This document shows positions 43,183-52,063 of a stretch of DNA of 64,000 nucleotides, in pieces. This DNA is from Berkiella sp963829835 (lineage in GTDB: Bacteria > Pseudomonadota > Gammaproteobacteria > Berkiellales > Berkiellaceae). The stretch's first letter is position 1. The number at the start of each line of letters is the position of its first letter. Where the stretch lies: contig CAWHKC010000003.1 of NCBI GenBank assembly GCA_963829835.1, positions 434,001 to 498,000 of the forward strand, written 5' to 3'. The translations under genes were made by a program, and so were the position numbers. The notes under the pieces are model-generated. The model was not told the DNA's origin, ran no database searches, and saw only the letters and a list, made by a program, of their open reading frames with translations.

Positions 43183-44232
43183 CTAAGGGCGATGTCCTTT
43201 ATGCTTTTCATGTGGGTGAGGTGCGTTTTTTTCCGGTACATGTCGATGTGCTTTGCCATGATGATCATTTGACGCACGATGGGTATTAAATTGTGTTGTT
43301 AAATGTTTTGGCGCTTTTTGAAATATGGCATCATCAACTAAAATGCGTTTTTCTTCCTGTGCCATATGTGTAGTAACCGCTTTTTCTTTTTGTTTGATAG
43401 CTGTCTCCAGCGTTTTAATCTCCTTCTTCACTTCTTTGATAAGTGCGACAACCGGTTCTTCAGAAGCTTTATCAGTATTTTTCTTGACGATTGTTTTTTT
43501 TTCAGGATCCTTGAAACAATTTACGGCTAGAGTTAAAGCGGCGACTTTTTCCGTCAAGCATTTCTTTTCAATGTTTTTCAACATGGTACGTTGTGATTCT
43601 GCCATGTCTTTATAAGGTTCCTTTTTGTAGTTTTCATCTAAGTACACTAAATCTGATTTTGCTTCTTGCAGTTCTGAGCTCATAGATTGGAGTTTCTGAT
43701 GGTAGTGTAACAGCATCTCATGTTTTTTCGTTTTAAGCGCTAATTTCCGTATGGAGTCATGTAGTCCATCTAGCATTTCTTGATCGTCTTTTGAAGGTTT
43801 TTTTCCTTTAAATTCTTTAATTCTTGTTTCACATTGTTCTGTTTGCTGTTTATAAGTCTTCAATTTACTTTCTGACAAAGCTATCGGGTCCTGCAATGTT
43901 GCTTTTCTTTCTTCAAGTAGCTTTTTATCCTTTGCTTCTGATCGAGAGATGAACTCTTTTTCTTTATCGTAGGCGGGATCTGTTTTTGGTAACATTTCTA
44001 AGTATTTCTTATTGTTTGCCATGTCAGTTTGTAATTGTAAGATAAAATCATTTTCGGTTTTCCTTTCTTCGCTGTCGATCTGCTTAATATCCTTCAATTT
44101 GCTCAAATTTGCTCGCGCCAGAGCTGCATTTTCACTTGCATCAGTTAAACTTTTTAAATTTTCCTGAAGGGTTTCACGTAGAATTTGCAGGTCAATTATC
44201 TCATCTTTCAGGTTTTTCATTTCTTTTGCCAT
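43183..44232 (-). CDS. Coiled-coil protein with histidine-rich tail
   Basis: A 349-residue protein. The start at 44232 has AGGAG at six bases, not the longer frame from 44250. Most of it is a charged coiled coil (LKDEIIDLQILRETLQ, DEEMLDGLHDSIRKLALK), broken near residue 80-115. The last 40 residues are rich in histidine, proline and lysine (HRHVPEKNAPHPHEKHKGH), like the tail of the 730-residue ADP-ribosyltransferase-like protein. No catalytic motif. A possible translocated protein; inference. Confidence 0.6.
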   Translation of the reverse strand: MAKEMKNLKDEIIDLQILRETLQENLKSLTDASENAALARANLSKLKDIKQIDSEERKTENDFILQLQTDMANNKKYLEMLPKTDPAYDKEKEFISRSEAKDKKLLEERKATLQDPIALSESKLKTYKQQTEQCETRIKEFKGKKPSKDDQEMLDGLHDSIRKLALKTKKHEMLLHYHQKLQSMSSELQEAKSDLVYLDENYKKEPYKDMAESQRTMLKNIEKKCLTEKVAALTLAVNCFKDPEKKTIVKKNTDKASEEPVVALIKEVKKEIKTLETAIKQKEKAVTTHMAQEEKRILVDDAIFQKAPKHLTTQFNTHRASNDHHGKAHRHVPEKNAPHPHEKHKGHRP

Positions 44233-44423
44233 GACTATCTCCTGATGCATTAATATTCAGTTTTTTTGTTTAATAAATGGAAACTCTAATTTAATAATGT
44301 AGTCGTGATTTTTAAGGGAAAAGGGGGCTATACACAATGATTACCAACTGTAGAGATGTTCAGGACTATAATAGGACAGGGTCTATTTTTATTTTAAATA
44401 GACCTTATTGATTAATACTTATC

Positions 44424-46571
44424 TCACTTTGACGTAATTGTAACTGATACCGTCGAAGCATTTGGATTACGTATCATTAATAATTGAGGTGAATTTGCTG
44501 GCGATATCACGAAGCCACCTGTTACCTTAGCATTATATCCGAGTGGATAGTTACGTACAGGAACAGCAATTTCCGTAGGGAATATAAACGGTACTTCGCT
44601 TCCATTCGCGCCATTTTTAGAGTAAGAAAGAGTCATGGTGTTGCTAGCGGGATCATAACCATAGTTGAGCGGCGTTCCTGCAATCACGCGTGGGTAAGGT
44701 TCTGTGATTATATTTACGACAGGGTTGTTAACGTTATTTCCAGTGGGAGGAATAGTGGTGTTATCAAATATCGCTTCTAATCCAATTGGTTGTAAAGGAT
44801 CGCCTGTAATTTGGATATTGTCTACATAGACTTGTTCAGAACCAGCAGGCGTTCCGAAAAATGCAAGCGTTAATTGTCTAACGTCATTTAACGGAGAGCT
44901 ACCATCTGGCAAGATAGGGCCTGAAAAATGGTGCCATTGTCCATCAGCAATAAGGCTGCCTTGTAGCTGAGGAACGAAATCAAAATTCGGCCCATTATTA
45001 GTGACCAATATCATATAAGTCGAGAAACAGGGGTTTGGCTGCCCACATGCATCGACTGAATTAGTTGTTACCATAACATCCATTGAAATCATTCTACCTG
45101 CCGCACTCAAATCACCAGCATTGAAATTTTGTGCTATTTGGACGCCATTGGGTTGATTCGGTGGATCCGATGTAAAACTAACAGACATAGAACCCCCAGG
45201 ATTTCCAACGGTGCTAGACCAAGCAATTGTTGAAGGGCTTATTAAATTGTTCCAAGTTGCCACCGAATTTGAAGCATCAAAAGTTTGATCTTGCACGGGA
45301 AAAGTCATTGGATATTGAGAAAAATCCCAAAAAAGCCATGAGATTTTGTTTGTATCGAAAAATCTCATAACGGGAGGATAGCCATTAAATGTGCCATCAC
45401 CTTCCCCGCTTGATCCCCATTCTTGTGCCATAAAGCCCATATTATTATTTTTTGCAATTAATGGCGATTGTAAATAATCAGATGCTGATTGAGGTGGTGC
45501 ATCTTCAGTATGATAAGAACTTCGTGCTAAGACAATATTTTTATCGGATGGTTTGGGAACCACAGGAATATGATCTCCCGCAACTTCATAGAAAGTTCTT
45601 TCATTACCTATCATATGATTTCCATCAACTTTGCGAATGGCGGCATTCAACTTTTCATGAAAGTTATAAAATAACGTTTTAAAGAATTTGGAGTTGCTAT
45701 TTTGGCTTAAAATGTTGGGTGGATATAATGTACTGTTGGAAACCCAATCTAAAAGTCCTGGTTGTCCGAGCGAAGTCCAGGTTTGGATATCTACACTTGG
45801 TTCACTTATGGATCCATAATAAAGAAGATTTATTTCATCTTTGAAAAGCGTTGCGACATGAACTCTCATGTTAATATAGCGGTCTTGTACTCCCATTTTG
45901 TCTGGAGTAGCAGGAACATTATGCCAGAAATTATCCCAGACGGTTCGAAGCGCTGGACTACTGAATAGATTAAATGGATAACCATCGGTGTTATTAGGCT
46001 GAGCTACTCCATTTAAGTTATAATTACTTGCCCACGCTGGGAACCCTTCACCACCGAAATTATTGTTTGGTAGCAGTCCTGGAATATTCTGGTCACTCCA
46101 ACCGTCTTGGTGGAAATCAAGAATAACTAATACACCATATTTGGCAAACATACGCGTCATATCTCGAATTTTAAGAATATAACTGTCGTCATAAACCCCC
46201 GGTGTGGGTTCAACAGCTTCCCAAAAAATACCTACTCTTGCAACATTAAACCCATTATCGGCAAAGAATTTAGCCCAATCTTCGCCGAGCGTACTTCCAT
46301 TACCATCTGATGAATAAAATGACGGATAATAATAGGGCGCAGATTTGTTCATAATATTAGCGCCATGCAGAATAACAGTACGGCCAGTAGCATCAACAAA
46401 AATATTTGACGTGTGACTAATTGGTGGAATTAATGTTGTATGCATAGGTGGAAATAGGTTAGTGTGCATGTTCGAATCAAAGTCAATATTGTTATCTGCT
46501 AGAGCGATTTCCATACATAATCCAAATGAAAGGGCTATTAATATATGGAATTTCTGCTTGCCTGGATTCAT
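44424..46571 (-). CDS. Secreted GH5 endoglycoceramidase-like glycosidase
   Basis: A 715-residue exported enzyme with GGAGG five bases before the ATG at 46571. Signal peptide ends IALA-DNN. The TIM barrel shows HGANIMNKSAPY, GFNVARVGIFWEAVEP and DFHQDGWSD, all typical of GH5 endoglycoceramidases. The acid/base Glu257 is in GSISEPSV (the usual NEP is SEP) and the nucleophile is Glu384 in AQEWGSSG. An insert of about 200 residues resembles a carbohydrate-binding beta sandwich. The C-terminal domain (AGTPLNYGYDPASN, then IFPTEIAVPVRNYPLGY) matches the family's beta domain. Glycosphingolipids of a eukaryotic host are the likely substrate; inference. Confidence 0.75.
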   Translation of the reverse strand: MNPGKQKFHILIALSFGLCMEIALADNNIDFDSNMHTNLFPPMHTTLIPPISHTSNIFVDATGRTVILHGANIMNKSAPYYYPSFYSSDGNGSTLGEDWAKFFADNGFNVARVGIFWEAVEPTPGVYDDSYILKIRDMTRMFAKYGVLVILDFHQDGWSDQNIPGLLPNNNFGGEGFPAWASNYNLNGVAQPNNTDGYPFNLFSSPALRTVWDNFWHNVPATPDKMGVQDRYINMRVHVATLFKDEINLLYYGSISEPSVDIQTWTSLGQPGLLDWVSNSTLYPPNILSQNSNSKFFKTLFYNFHEKLNAAIRKVDGNHMIGNERTFYEVAGDHIPVVPKPSDKNIVLARSSYHTEDAPPQSASDYLQSPLIAKNNNMGFMAQEWGSSGEGDGTFNGYPPVMRFFDTNKISWLFWDFSQYPMTFPVQDQTFDASNSVATWNNLISPSTIAWSSTVGNPGGSMSVSFTSDPPNQPNGVQIAQNFNAGDLSAAGRMISMDVMVTTNSVDACGQPNPCFSTYMILVTNNGPNFDFVPQLQGSLIADGQWHHFSGPILPDGSSPLNDVRQLTLAFFGTPAGSEQVYVDNIQITGDPLQPIGLEAIFDNTTIPPTGNNVNNPVVNIITEPYPRVIAGTPLNYGYDPASNTMTLSYSKNGANGSEVPFIFPTEIAVPVRNYPLGYNAKVTGGFVISPANSPQLLMIRNPNASTVSVTITSK

Positions 46572-46922
46572 GACTACCTCCGCGCCCATTTCTTATTCTT
46601 TAATTATTACTTATAATTGGCAAATTCAGTGTATTTTCGCGTGAATTATGAATATATTGATATTAATATTAATTAGTAACATCTCATGATGACAAAGCTA
46701 TTTCAAGCGCTAGAGAAGGTGTGTTTGGTCTGTAGTCATAAAAAAATTAAGTTAATGATGGGGAAAACTCACAGACTGACCGCTTATAATGAACGGTATT
46801 CATCCTTTAAAAAACACCTTTTGTCATATTCAGATGAAATGGAATATATAATTGATAAAATGTAATGTATTCAACGCAGACTATAAGTATAATGTGGTCA
46901 GCCATTATCTGGATATCATACT
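46572..46922. other. Intergenic region with one possible small frame
   Basis: This 351-base gap between divergent genes has no clear promoter motif. A 59-codon frame from ATG at 46686 to a stop at 46863-46865 is lysine-rich with a CLVC pair, but has no ribosome site, so it is listed only as a possibility. Confidence 0.3.
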
Positions 46923-47597
46923 ATGAAAGCATATTGTTCAAAATTTATAAATGCATTATTAGCAATATTGTTATGCGTACCTCAATTCGCATTTGCTCTT
47001 GTAGATGACTATTCAGTAGAAACGTATTCCAAAGATGAGACATATGCTCATTTTACTAATTCCTTAAGCGGTTCTTCCTCTTTTAATTCAAGTTGTGATT
47101 CTTCTAATTCAAAAGTACTGATCTACGCTACAATTGTATTAAGAAAACATCCTGATTATGTTGCAAAACTGGTGAATGATTTTGCTTCTTTTGACAGCTG
47201 CCAACAACGTATGATTTGTGCAAGTTTAACAGCAACAGGTTTTAACAATGAAATACGCACAATCAATGATAAAAACAATTCAGCATGCCTATTTAACGAT
47301 AATATCGCTATTCAAAACATTAATAATATTCAATTTTTAAATAAAATAGAAACTTATGAAGATGCGAAATTGCAAGCCTCATATATGGATCACTATTGGG
47401 CTGCCTATTTTGCGACCGGAGATGAAAGCTATATCGCCAAAATGGTTGAATATGCCAGATTGCATAAAGGACAAAGTGGACACGAATACATTATTTCCGA
47501 ATTTGAATACGCTTCTACAGTTATTGCTCAAAAAGATCCTGCTTTTAATGATCTCTTAGTTAAACATTACCATGTCTGTCTTGGATGCTTTCGTTAA
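46923..47597 (+). CDS. Exported hypothetical protein
   Basis: A 224-residue protein with a signal peptide (ALLAILLCVPQFAFA). The mature part has several cysteines (SSCDSSNS, DSCQQRMICAS, CLFN, CLGC) that could form disulfides, and a helical C-terminus with YMDHYWAAYFATGDESYIAKMVEYA. That last string resembles a short family found in Legionella and related bacteria, but I cannot name it. Likely periplasmic. It stands alone on the plus strand, convergent with the next gene; their stops are 16 bases apart. Confidence 0.6.
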   Translation: MKAYCSKFINALLAILLCVPQFAFALVDDYSVETYSKDETYAHFTNSLSGSSSFNSSCDSSNSKVLIYATIVLRKHPDYVAKLVNDFASFDSCQQRMICASLTATGFNNEIRTINDKNNSACLFNDNIAIQNINNIQFLNKIETYEDAKLQASYMDHYWAAYFATGDESYIAKMVEYARLHKGQSGHEYIISEFEYASTVIAQKDPAFNDLLVKHYHVCLGCFR

Positions 47598-47613
47598 AAG
47601 GGAAATGACTATT

Positions 47614-48285
47614 TCATTTCGGTTTCGCCGAATTCTTAAGCTTGCGGTATGCTTCATAATCGAGGTATGACTTTAATACGACCGTATGAGAATCTTCAGT
47701 AATATTTTTAGCAATGCTTAATGATTTATCAAATAGAGGCCTCAACTTGTGATCGTTAGGCGGCACTTCGTTAGTTTTTGCATCTAAAACCCAACCTCCA
47801 TTTAAGGCAGTGAAAAGATGATCGGTTAATCTACGAGTGAACTTTTCTGTATTAATTTTAGAATCTGGGCCACCCATTGTGTGTAATAAAGACCAATGCA
47901 AGCCCCATATCCATTCTCTTACCATGGCATGATTGGGATGAGATTTGTTTTTCGCTTCTTTTAATGTGGTTTGTGAAAGTTTATCGTCTTTTTCTGGATG
48001 ATTATATAATGAAAATGCACCATAAATGGCCATAATGGCAAAAAAATCAAAATGATTAATTTTATCTTCCAATTGCTTGATGTGTGGAAATAGTTTTTCA
48101 TTTCTTTCTTGCGAGACCGGTGTTGCTAAAAGCTCATATAGTTCAGTAATCATATCAAAGTTTTCTAAGAATATTTCTTTCTGAATTAATCGTCCCTCTT
48201 CAGCAACCCTTGCAGGCACATTTGGAAATTGCGGCAATAAGTGGGGCGGAAATTCCAGAGTTTCATCTTTTGTTTTTCCAAGCAT
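47614..48285 (-). CDS. Hypothetical soluble protein
   Basis: A 223-residue protein. The start at 48285 has AGGTG five bases before it; the longer frame from 48324 is less likely. It is helical with no known motif: MITELYELLATPVSQERNEKLF, FFAIMAIYGAFSLYNHPEKDD, and a WIWGLHWSLLHTMGG segment. It may belong to an effector-like or metabolic family that I cannot place. The coding frame is dense and continuous, with no sign of decay. Confidence 0.6.
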   Translation of the reverse strand: MLGKTKDETLEFPPHLLPQFPNVPARVAEEGRLIQKEIFLENFDMITELYELLATPVSQERNEKLFPHIKQLEDKINHFDFFAIMAIYGAFSLYNHPEKDDKLSQTTLKEAKNKSHPNHAMVREWIWGLHWSLLHTMGGPDSKINTEKFTRRLTDHLFTALNGGWVLDAKTNEVPPNDHKLRPLFDKSLSIAKNITEDSHTVVLKSYLDYEAYRKLKNSAKPK

Positions 48286-48379
48286 ATATACACCTTTATT
48301 TTCGATATTTAAATATTTAAGCAATATATCATACTTGCCAGACTAACTAAATACTGATGCTAATATTTGTCTTACTCCT

Positions 48380-48737
48380 TTATCGACAGCTACCATCAGT
48401 AACGAATTGAACACCGTTTGGATTACTACCCAGGTTAGCGGGATCAACCACAAGCAACATTGTTAGGTAATAAAAAGGTAACTAGATTTGACTGAATTCC
48501 AGAATATCCGCCTGGGTAAATGATGCTGGGCTTGTAAGTACCTCCCGCAACCCAAATTTGATTAGAGCCTGAGCTTGCTGCTTTGAGCGCAGAATCTAAA
48601 TGATTGAATGCCTTTGACCAGCTAGAGCCATTGCCGTTTGATGGACCTGATTTTACATAATAAATCGCGGCTTGCGCATTTGAAATACAGCCTAAGGCCA
48701 CTAATGTAACAAGTATCATTTTAATTTTGTTTTTCAT
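48380..48737 (-). pseudogene. Truncated exported beta-helix-type protein
   Basis: The ATG at 48737 has AAGGTAAG before it and encodes 97 residues to a stop at 48444. After the signal peptide (ending NAQA-AIYYV), SGPSNGNGSSWSKAF and ALKAASSGSNQIWVAGGTY match the start of right-handed beta-helix repeat proteins, which are normally many hundred residues long. Past the stop, a different frame (48380-48450) reads VDPANLGSNPNGVQFVTDG, a plausible relic of the family's C-terminus. A deletion and frameshift therefore seem to have destroyed the gene. Confidence 0.55.
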
Positions 48738-48953
48738 CGTGGGCTTACCTTGTTGTTGTAGTTGCACACTTTCAATATAAAAATACTGATCCAAAGTCTT
48801 TCAGATGTGTTATTAAAAAACATCCCACAAGCTTTAATCCAAAACAAGAATGGTTGGTTTCAGGTCAGGCAAAAATAAGGCAATTCATGGGGGATTGTTT
48901 GACATACAGATGTATAATCAATAAAATTCACTGCTACACAAAAGGCAAAGTGC

Positions 48954-50144
48954 ATGCGAAATCGTCAGTTTAGTGAATTTGTAAATCGGTTATCCAAGCT
49001 TAAAGAGCAGATTATTCCCAAAAAGCTGCTTGGGCTTATAAAAAAAAAGGAGCTTTTCGCTATAGTAGATCATGTTCTTACAAATTCTGAATTAACAACG
49101 CGTATTAAATCCTTGCAACCCAAACAAGCAATCCGTTTGAAAAAAGAAGAGTCGGGATTAACGCGCACAGTAAGTGTGGTTGTTACGCCGAAAAAGCAAA
49201 TTCAATGTATTTTGGAAACAAAAAGTAAAGATAAAAACAATCATAAAAGAGATCTACATGGACAGAAGATAGATGGATCAACCACAAGTAATAAACGTGG
49301 CAAACCTGGTTGGCGATTAGATGATATTGATGGTCCTGCAGAATATATGAGTATGGTAATACAAATCAATGGTAATACCGTTGATAAACGCATTGAAAAA
49401 CTGCAAGAAATATATAACGAGGTTGCTTTAGGATGGCACGATAAGAACGACCTTTTTTTTCATCCTAACATTCTAGGTGCGCTTTATGAGAATAAAAAAG
49501 GCTACCAACAAAGCATTTATTCTTTTAAAGGTATTCCCCTAGATGATGCCATCGATCATGGCATAGATGGTGAAAAGTTAACAAAAGCCCAATGCAATAG
49601 TATCACTTTGCAACTTCTGAAACGATTGGATTTGATGCACAAGAAAGGGTTGATTCATCAGGATATTAAACTCGAAAATATTTTGTTGCTTAAACATAAA
49701 AATGGCGATATTGAAGCAAAATTTATTGATTTAGACATGGTCTGTCCCATAACTGAAACGCATCAGACAGCGCTTGCCACCAAAGGTTATGAATCACCCG
49801 AAATTGCCTTGGCACATAGAAGAAAAAGTTTAAAAAACTATGCTTATTTTGCAAATTGTGACAGTTTGGGTAATAAGCTGAGTAAAACGATTGATGGGGG
49901 TATTAAAGAATCCATTCGTTTTCAAAAACCGCATCAGGCAAATGATGTTTGGGCATTGGGTATCGTATTGTATAGACTAAATCATGGTGGAAAAAAACCT
50001 AAAGAACTGCCAAGAAGCTGGGCGCTTAGAAAGATGTTAGCACCTAAACGCGAAGATCGTATGACTGCTGCTGAAGCTTATCTCCATGCCCTACAAAGAC
50101 AGCCAATTAAAATGGCAAGCACTTTATTAAAATCTAGCGCATGA
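48954..50144 (+). CDS. Eukaryotic-like protein kinase with novel N-terminal domain
   Basis: A 396-residue protein. The kinase C-lobe is clear: IHQDIKLENILL (catalytic loop, Asp237, Asn242; HRD arginine replaced by Gln), FIDLDMV (DFG position), YESPEIAL (APE helix) and ANDVWALGIVLYRL (helix F). The N-lobe is divergent: no glycine loop is seen. Residues 1-95 form a separate domain that is repeated in the last gene of the window (63252): IVDHVLTNSELTTRIKSLQP matches IIDYLLRNNAILNQIRTLQP. No signal peptide. Likely a host-directed or regulatory kinase. Confidence 0.7.
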   Translation: MRNRQFSEFVNRLSKLKEQIIPKKLLGLIKKKELFAIVDHVLTNSELTTRIKSLQPKQAIRLKKEESGLTRTVSVVVTPKKQIQCILETKSKDKNNHKRDLHGQKIDGSTTSNKRGKPGWRLDDIDGPAEYMSMVIQINGNTVDKRIEKLQEIYNEVALGWHDKNDLFFHPNILGALYENKKGYQQSIYSFKGIPLDDAIDHGIDGEKLTKAQCNSITLQLLKRLDLMHKKGLIHQDIKLENILLLKHKNGDIEAKFIDLDMVCPITETHQTALATKGYESPEIALAHRRKSLKNYAYFANCDSLGNKLSKTIDGGIKESIRFQKPHQANDVWALGIVLYRLNHGGKKPKELPRSWALRKMLAPKREDRMTAAEAYLHALQRQPIKMASTLLKSSA

Positions 50145-50218
50145 ATCTAACTAAATTTATTGGGGCTGTTAGCCTGCCAAAGTTGATGAGAATGGGGGGC
50201 AGGCCTGAATCCGTCCAG

Positions 50219-50668
50219 TTAGAGTGAAGGGGGTTTATTTATATTTTCTTGAAACGTGCTATCAGGCTCAGTATGTAAAGAATGTTTGGGGAGAGATCTT
50301 TTATGACGATAAGTTGATAATGTATTAAAGCCTTCATCGCCAAACTTTATTGAAAGTTCTGAAAATAATGTGTCTAATTCAGTACCTTCATTTTTCAAAT
50401 CTCCATCTGCTGCAACCTCTATACGCTGAAACAACTCAATCATGTCTTCGGGCAGAGAAATTTCTTCTTTATCCGGATATATTTTTTCATGATGATAAAT
50501 CGAAAATTCATCAAGACTCGTTTCACCATACTTTTCATCTAGCATTGAAAATAATTTACTTAATTCTTCGTCATCATTTCCTTGCGTTGCTATTTCTATA
50601 CGATCAAATAAGTCCTTTTTTTCATCAGATATAACGAGAACGCCTGTTTTCATATATAAATCACTCAC
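50219..50668 (-). CDS. Hypothetical protein with an internal duplication
   Basis: A 149-residue acidic protein. Two units of about 50 residues repeat: LFDRIEIATQGND, then LFSMLDEKYGE and SIYHHEK; and LFQRIEVAADGD, then LFSELSIKFGD and STYRHKR. The last 40 residues also occur in a decayed gene at 57338-57505. No recognised family. The gene's 3' flank carries TCAGGCCTGC, also near the relic. No good ribosome site is visible upstream of the ATG. Confidence 0.55.
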   Translation of the reverse strand: MSDLYMKTGVLVISDEKKDLFDRIEIATQGNDDEELSKLFSMLDEKYGETSLDEFSIYHHEKIYPDKEEISLPEDMIELFQRIEVAADGDLKNEGTELDTLFSELSIKFGDEGFNTLSTYRHKRSLPKHSLHTEPDSTFQENINKPPSL

Positions 50669-50915
50669 TTACTCAAATTTTATTAATAGGATGTTCTACT
50701 TCTTTGTCAGACATCTTACGGGTTTTTTATGACATTAACAAGCTACTTTACTTATATAAGGTTCTCATTTTTGTGTATAAGCACTTATTGGAGACATAAT
50801 TAATTGAATTTATTCATTAATTATGAATTTATCTGCTTATATTGAGCTCAGTTGAACCTAATCCTGGCGGTAGTGTCTTAAATGTAAGATGGATTAGAAA
50901 CCCAGGGGTTCTTTT

Positions 50916-51569
50916 ATGGCTACTTTTGGTGTAGCTGCAGCTAAATGGGGTGCAGCGGCGTTTTCAAGCTTAGCAGCTGGTGCGCTAGGAAGAGGCGCTA
51001 GGCTTAGAGCTGAGCAATCTATGGGTGGAATAATGTTTCAGCAAGCTGCTAGATTTAGCAAAGACATTATAAAGGAAGCAATAGTTACGGAGGGTAGAGA
51101 TTGGTTAGGATTTTCTCCTTCTGATGGCGTATCTAGTGCGGCATCAGGTAGAGCTATCATGACTGAAGGCCCTCGTGCTGCACTAAAAGAAATGGCAACC
51201 GCATCAGTGGGTAGATATGTGGGATCTGTAAAGAAAGAACACAGTGTACAACCACTTTCTACTAAATCATGGGCTTCAAATGCATTTCAGAGAATGCAAA
51301 CCATGTGCAGATTTCCAACTAATCCTTCTATTACAAGCACTTCACATATTGTGCAACGAAATAGTTTTCCAAATACCTTTATGAATACATTTAGTAGTGT
51401 CCCAGGGGTTGGTCCTCTTATGCAGGTAATGCTACAGAGCTTTATGCCAATGCAAAAACGAGGTCAACCGTTTCTTAATAGTTTTGCGCATGGAAAAGCT
51501 CCTGTGGTATCACGAGTTGGAGTTGGAACGCCATCAGAATTGGAACACAAAAAAAGGACATTAAAGTGA
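50916..51569 (+). CDS. Hypothetical alanine/glycine-rich protein
   Basis: A 217-residue protein beginning with small hydrophobic residues (VAAAKWGAAAFSSLAAGALG) that look more like a membrane-interacting helix than a cleaved signal. The rest is basic and helical with serine-rich loops. AGGGG lies before the ATG. It is followed after three bases by the next gene, so the two form an operon. No known family. An acidic helical partner right after a basic membrane-interacting protein is reminiscent of secreted protein and chaperone pairs, but this is weak inference. Confidence 0.55.
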   Translation: MATFGVAAAKWGAAAFSSLAAGALGRGARLRAEQSMGGIMFQQAARFSKDIIKEAIVTEGRDWLGFSPSDGVSSAASGRAIMTEGPRAALKEMATASVGRYVGSVKKEHSVQPLSTKSWASNAFQRMQTMCRFPTNPSITSTSHIVQRNSFPNTFMNTFSSVPGVGPLMQVMLQSFMPMQKRGQPFLNSFAHGKAPVVSRVGVGTPSELEHKKRTLK

Positions 51570-51572
51570 TTT

Positions 51573-51992
51573 ATGGTTGATGAAAAAAAACATATAGAGA
51601 TAGAATTAGACAAATTATATGAAAAAATGGCTGTTTCTGATTTAACACAGATGGCTGTTGAATTAAAAAACAAGCGATCAGATTTCGAAAAAACTTTAAT
51701 CAATTTAAATCCTTTTCTTAAAGAAGAGTGTATAAAAATGATTATCGATTATGCAATCTTATTAAATTGTTATCACAGTAAAACACCTGGGAATTTTACA
51801 GATAAAAAAGAAATGATGGAACATTTGATTGCAGCAACATTTGCAGTTGCCTTTACGACTGCAAACGGTGTTGATGTTGCCAAAACACTCCCTATTTTAG
51901 CATTATCAGGCGTGAATATTGAACTAGCGGAAAAAATTGTCAAAGATTATCATAGCGCCTTAGAACAAATTCAAAAAGAGCCAAATAAATAA
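51573..51992 (+). CDS. Hypothetical acidic helical protein
   Basis: A 139-residue helical protein (DEKKHIEIELDKLYEKM, then an ILLNCYHSKTPGNF loop and AATFAVAFTTANGVDVAK). It lies three bases after the alanine/glycine-rich gene and has no clear ribosome site of its own, so translation is probably coupled. Small, acidic and helical proteins next to a secreted protein are often chaperones or immunity proteins. No family is recognised. Confidence 0.55.
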   Translation: MVDEKKHIEIELDKLYEKMAVSDLTQMAVELKNKRSDFEKTLINLNPFLKEECIKMIIDYAILLNCYHSKTPGNFTDKKEMMEHLIAATFAVAFTTANGVDVAKTLPILALSGVNIELAEKIVKDYHSALEQIQKEPNK

Positions 51993-52019
51993 TTGGGTAA
52001 ATTATAGCGATGCGATGGA

Positions 52020-52057
52020 ATATAAACCCTCTTGCGTGAAGGGAAGAGGGTTTATAT
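52020..52057. terminator. Bidirectional terminator hairpin
   Basis: ATATAAACCCTCTT (52020-52033) and AAGAGGGTTTATAT (52044-52057) pair perfectly over 14 bp with a 10-base loop. It is between the convergent genes ending at 51992 (+) and 52064 (-). No long T-run follows. Confidence 0.7.
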
Positions 52058-52063
52058 CAATTA

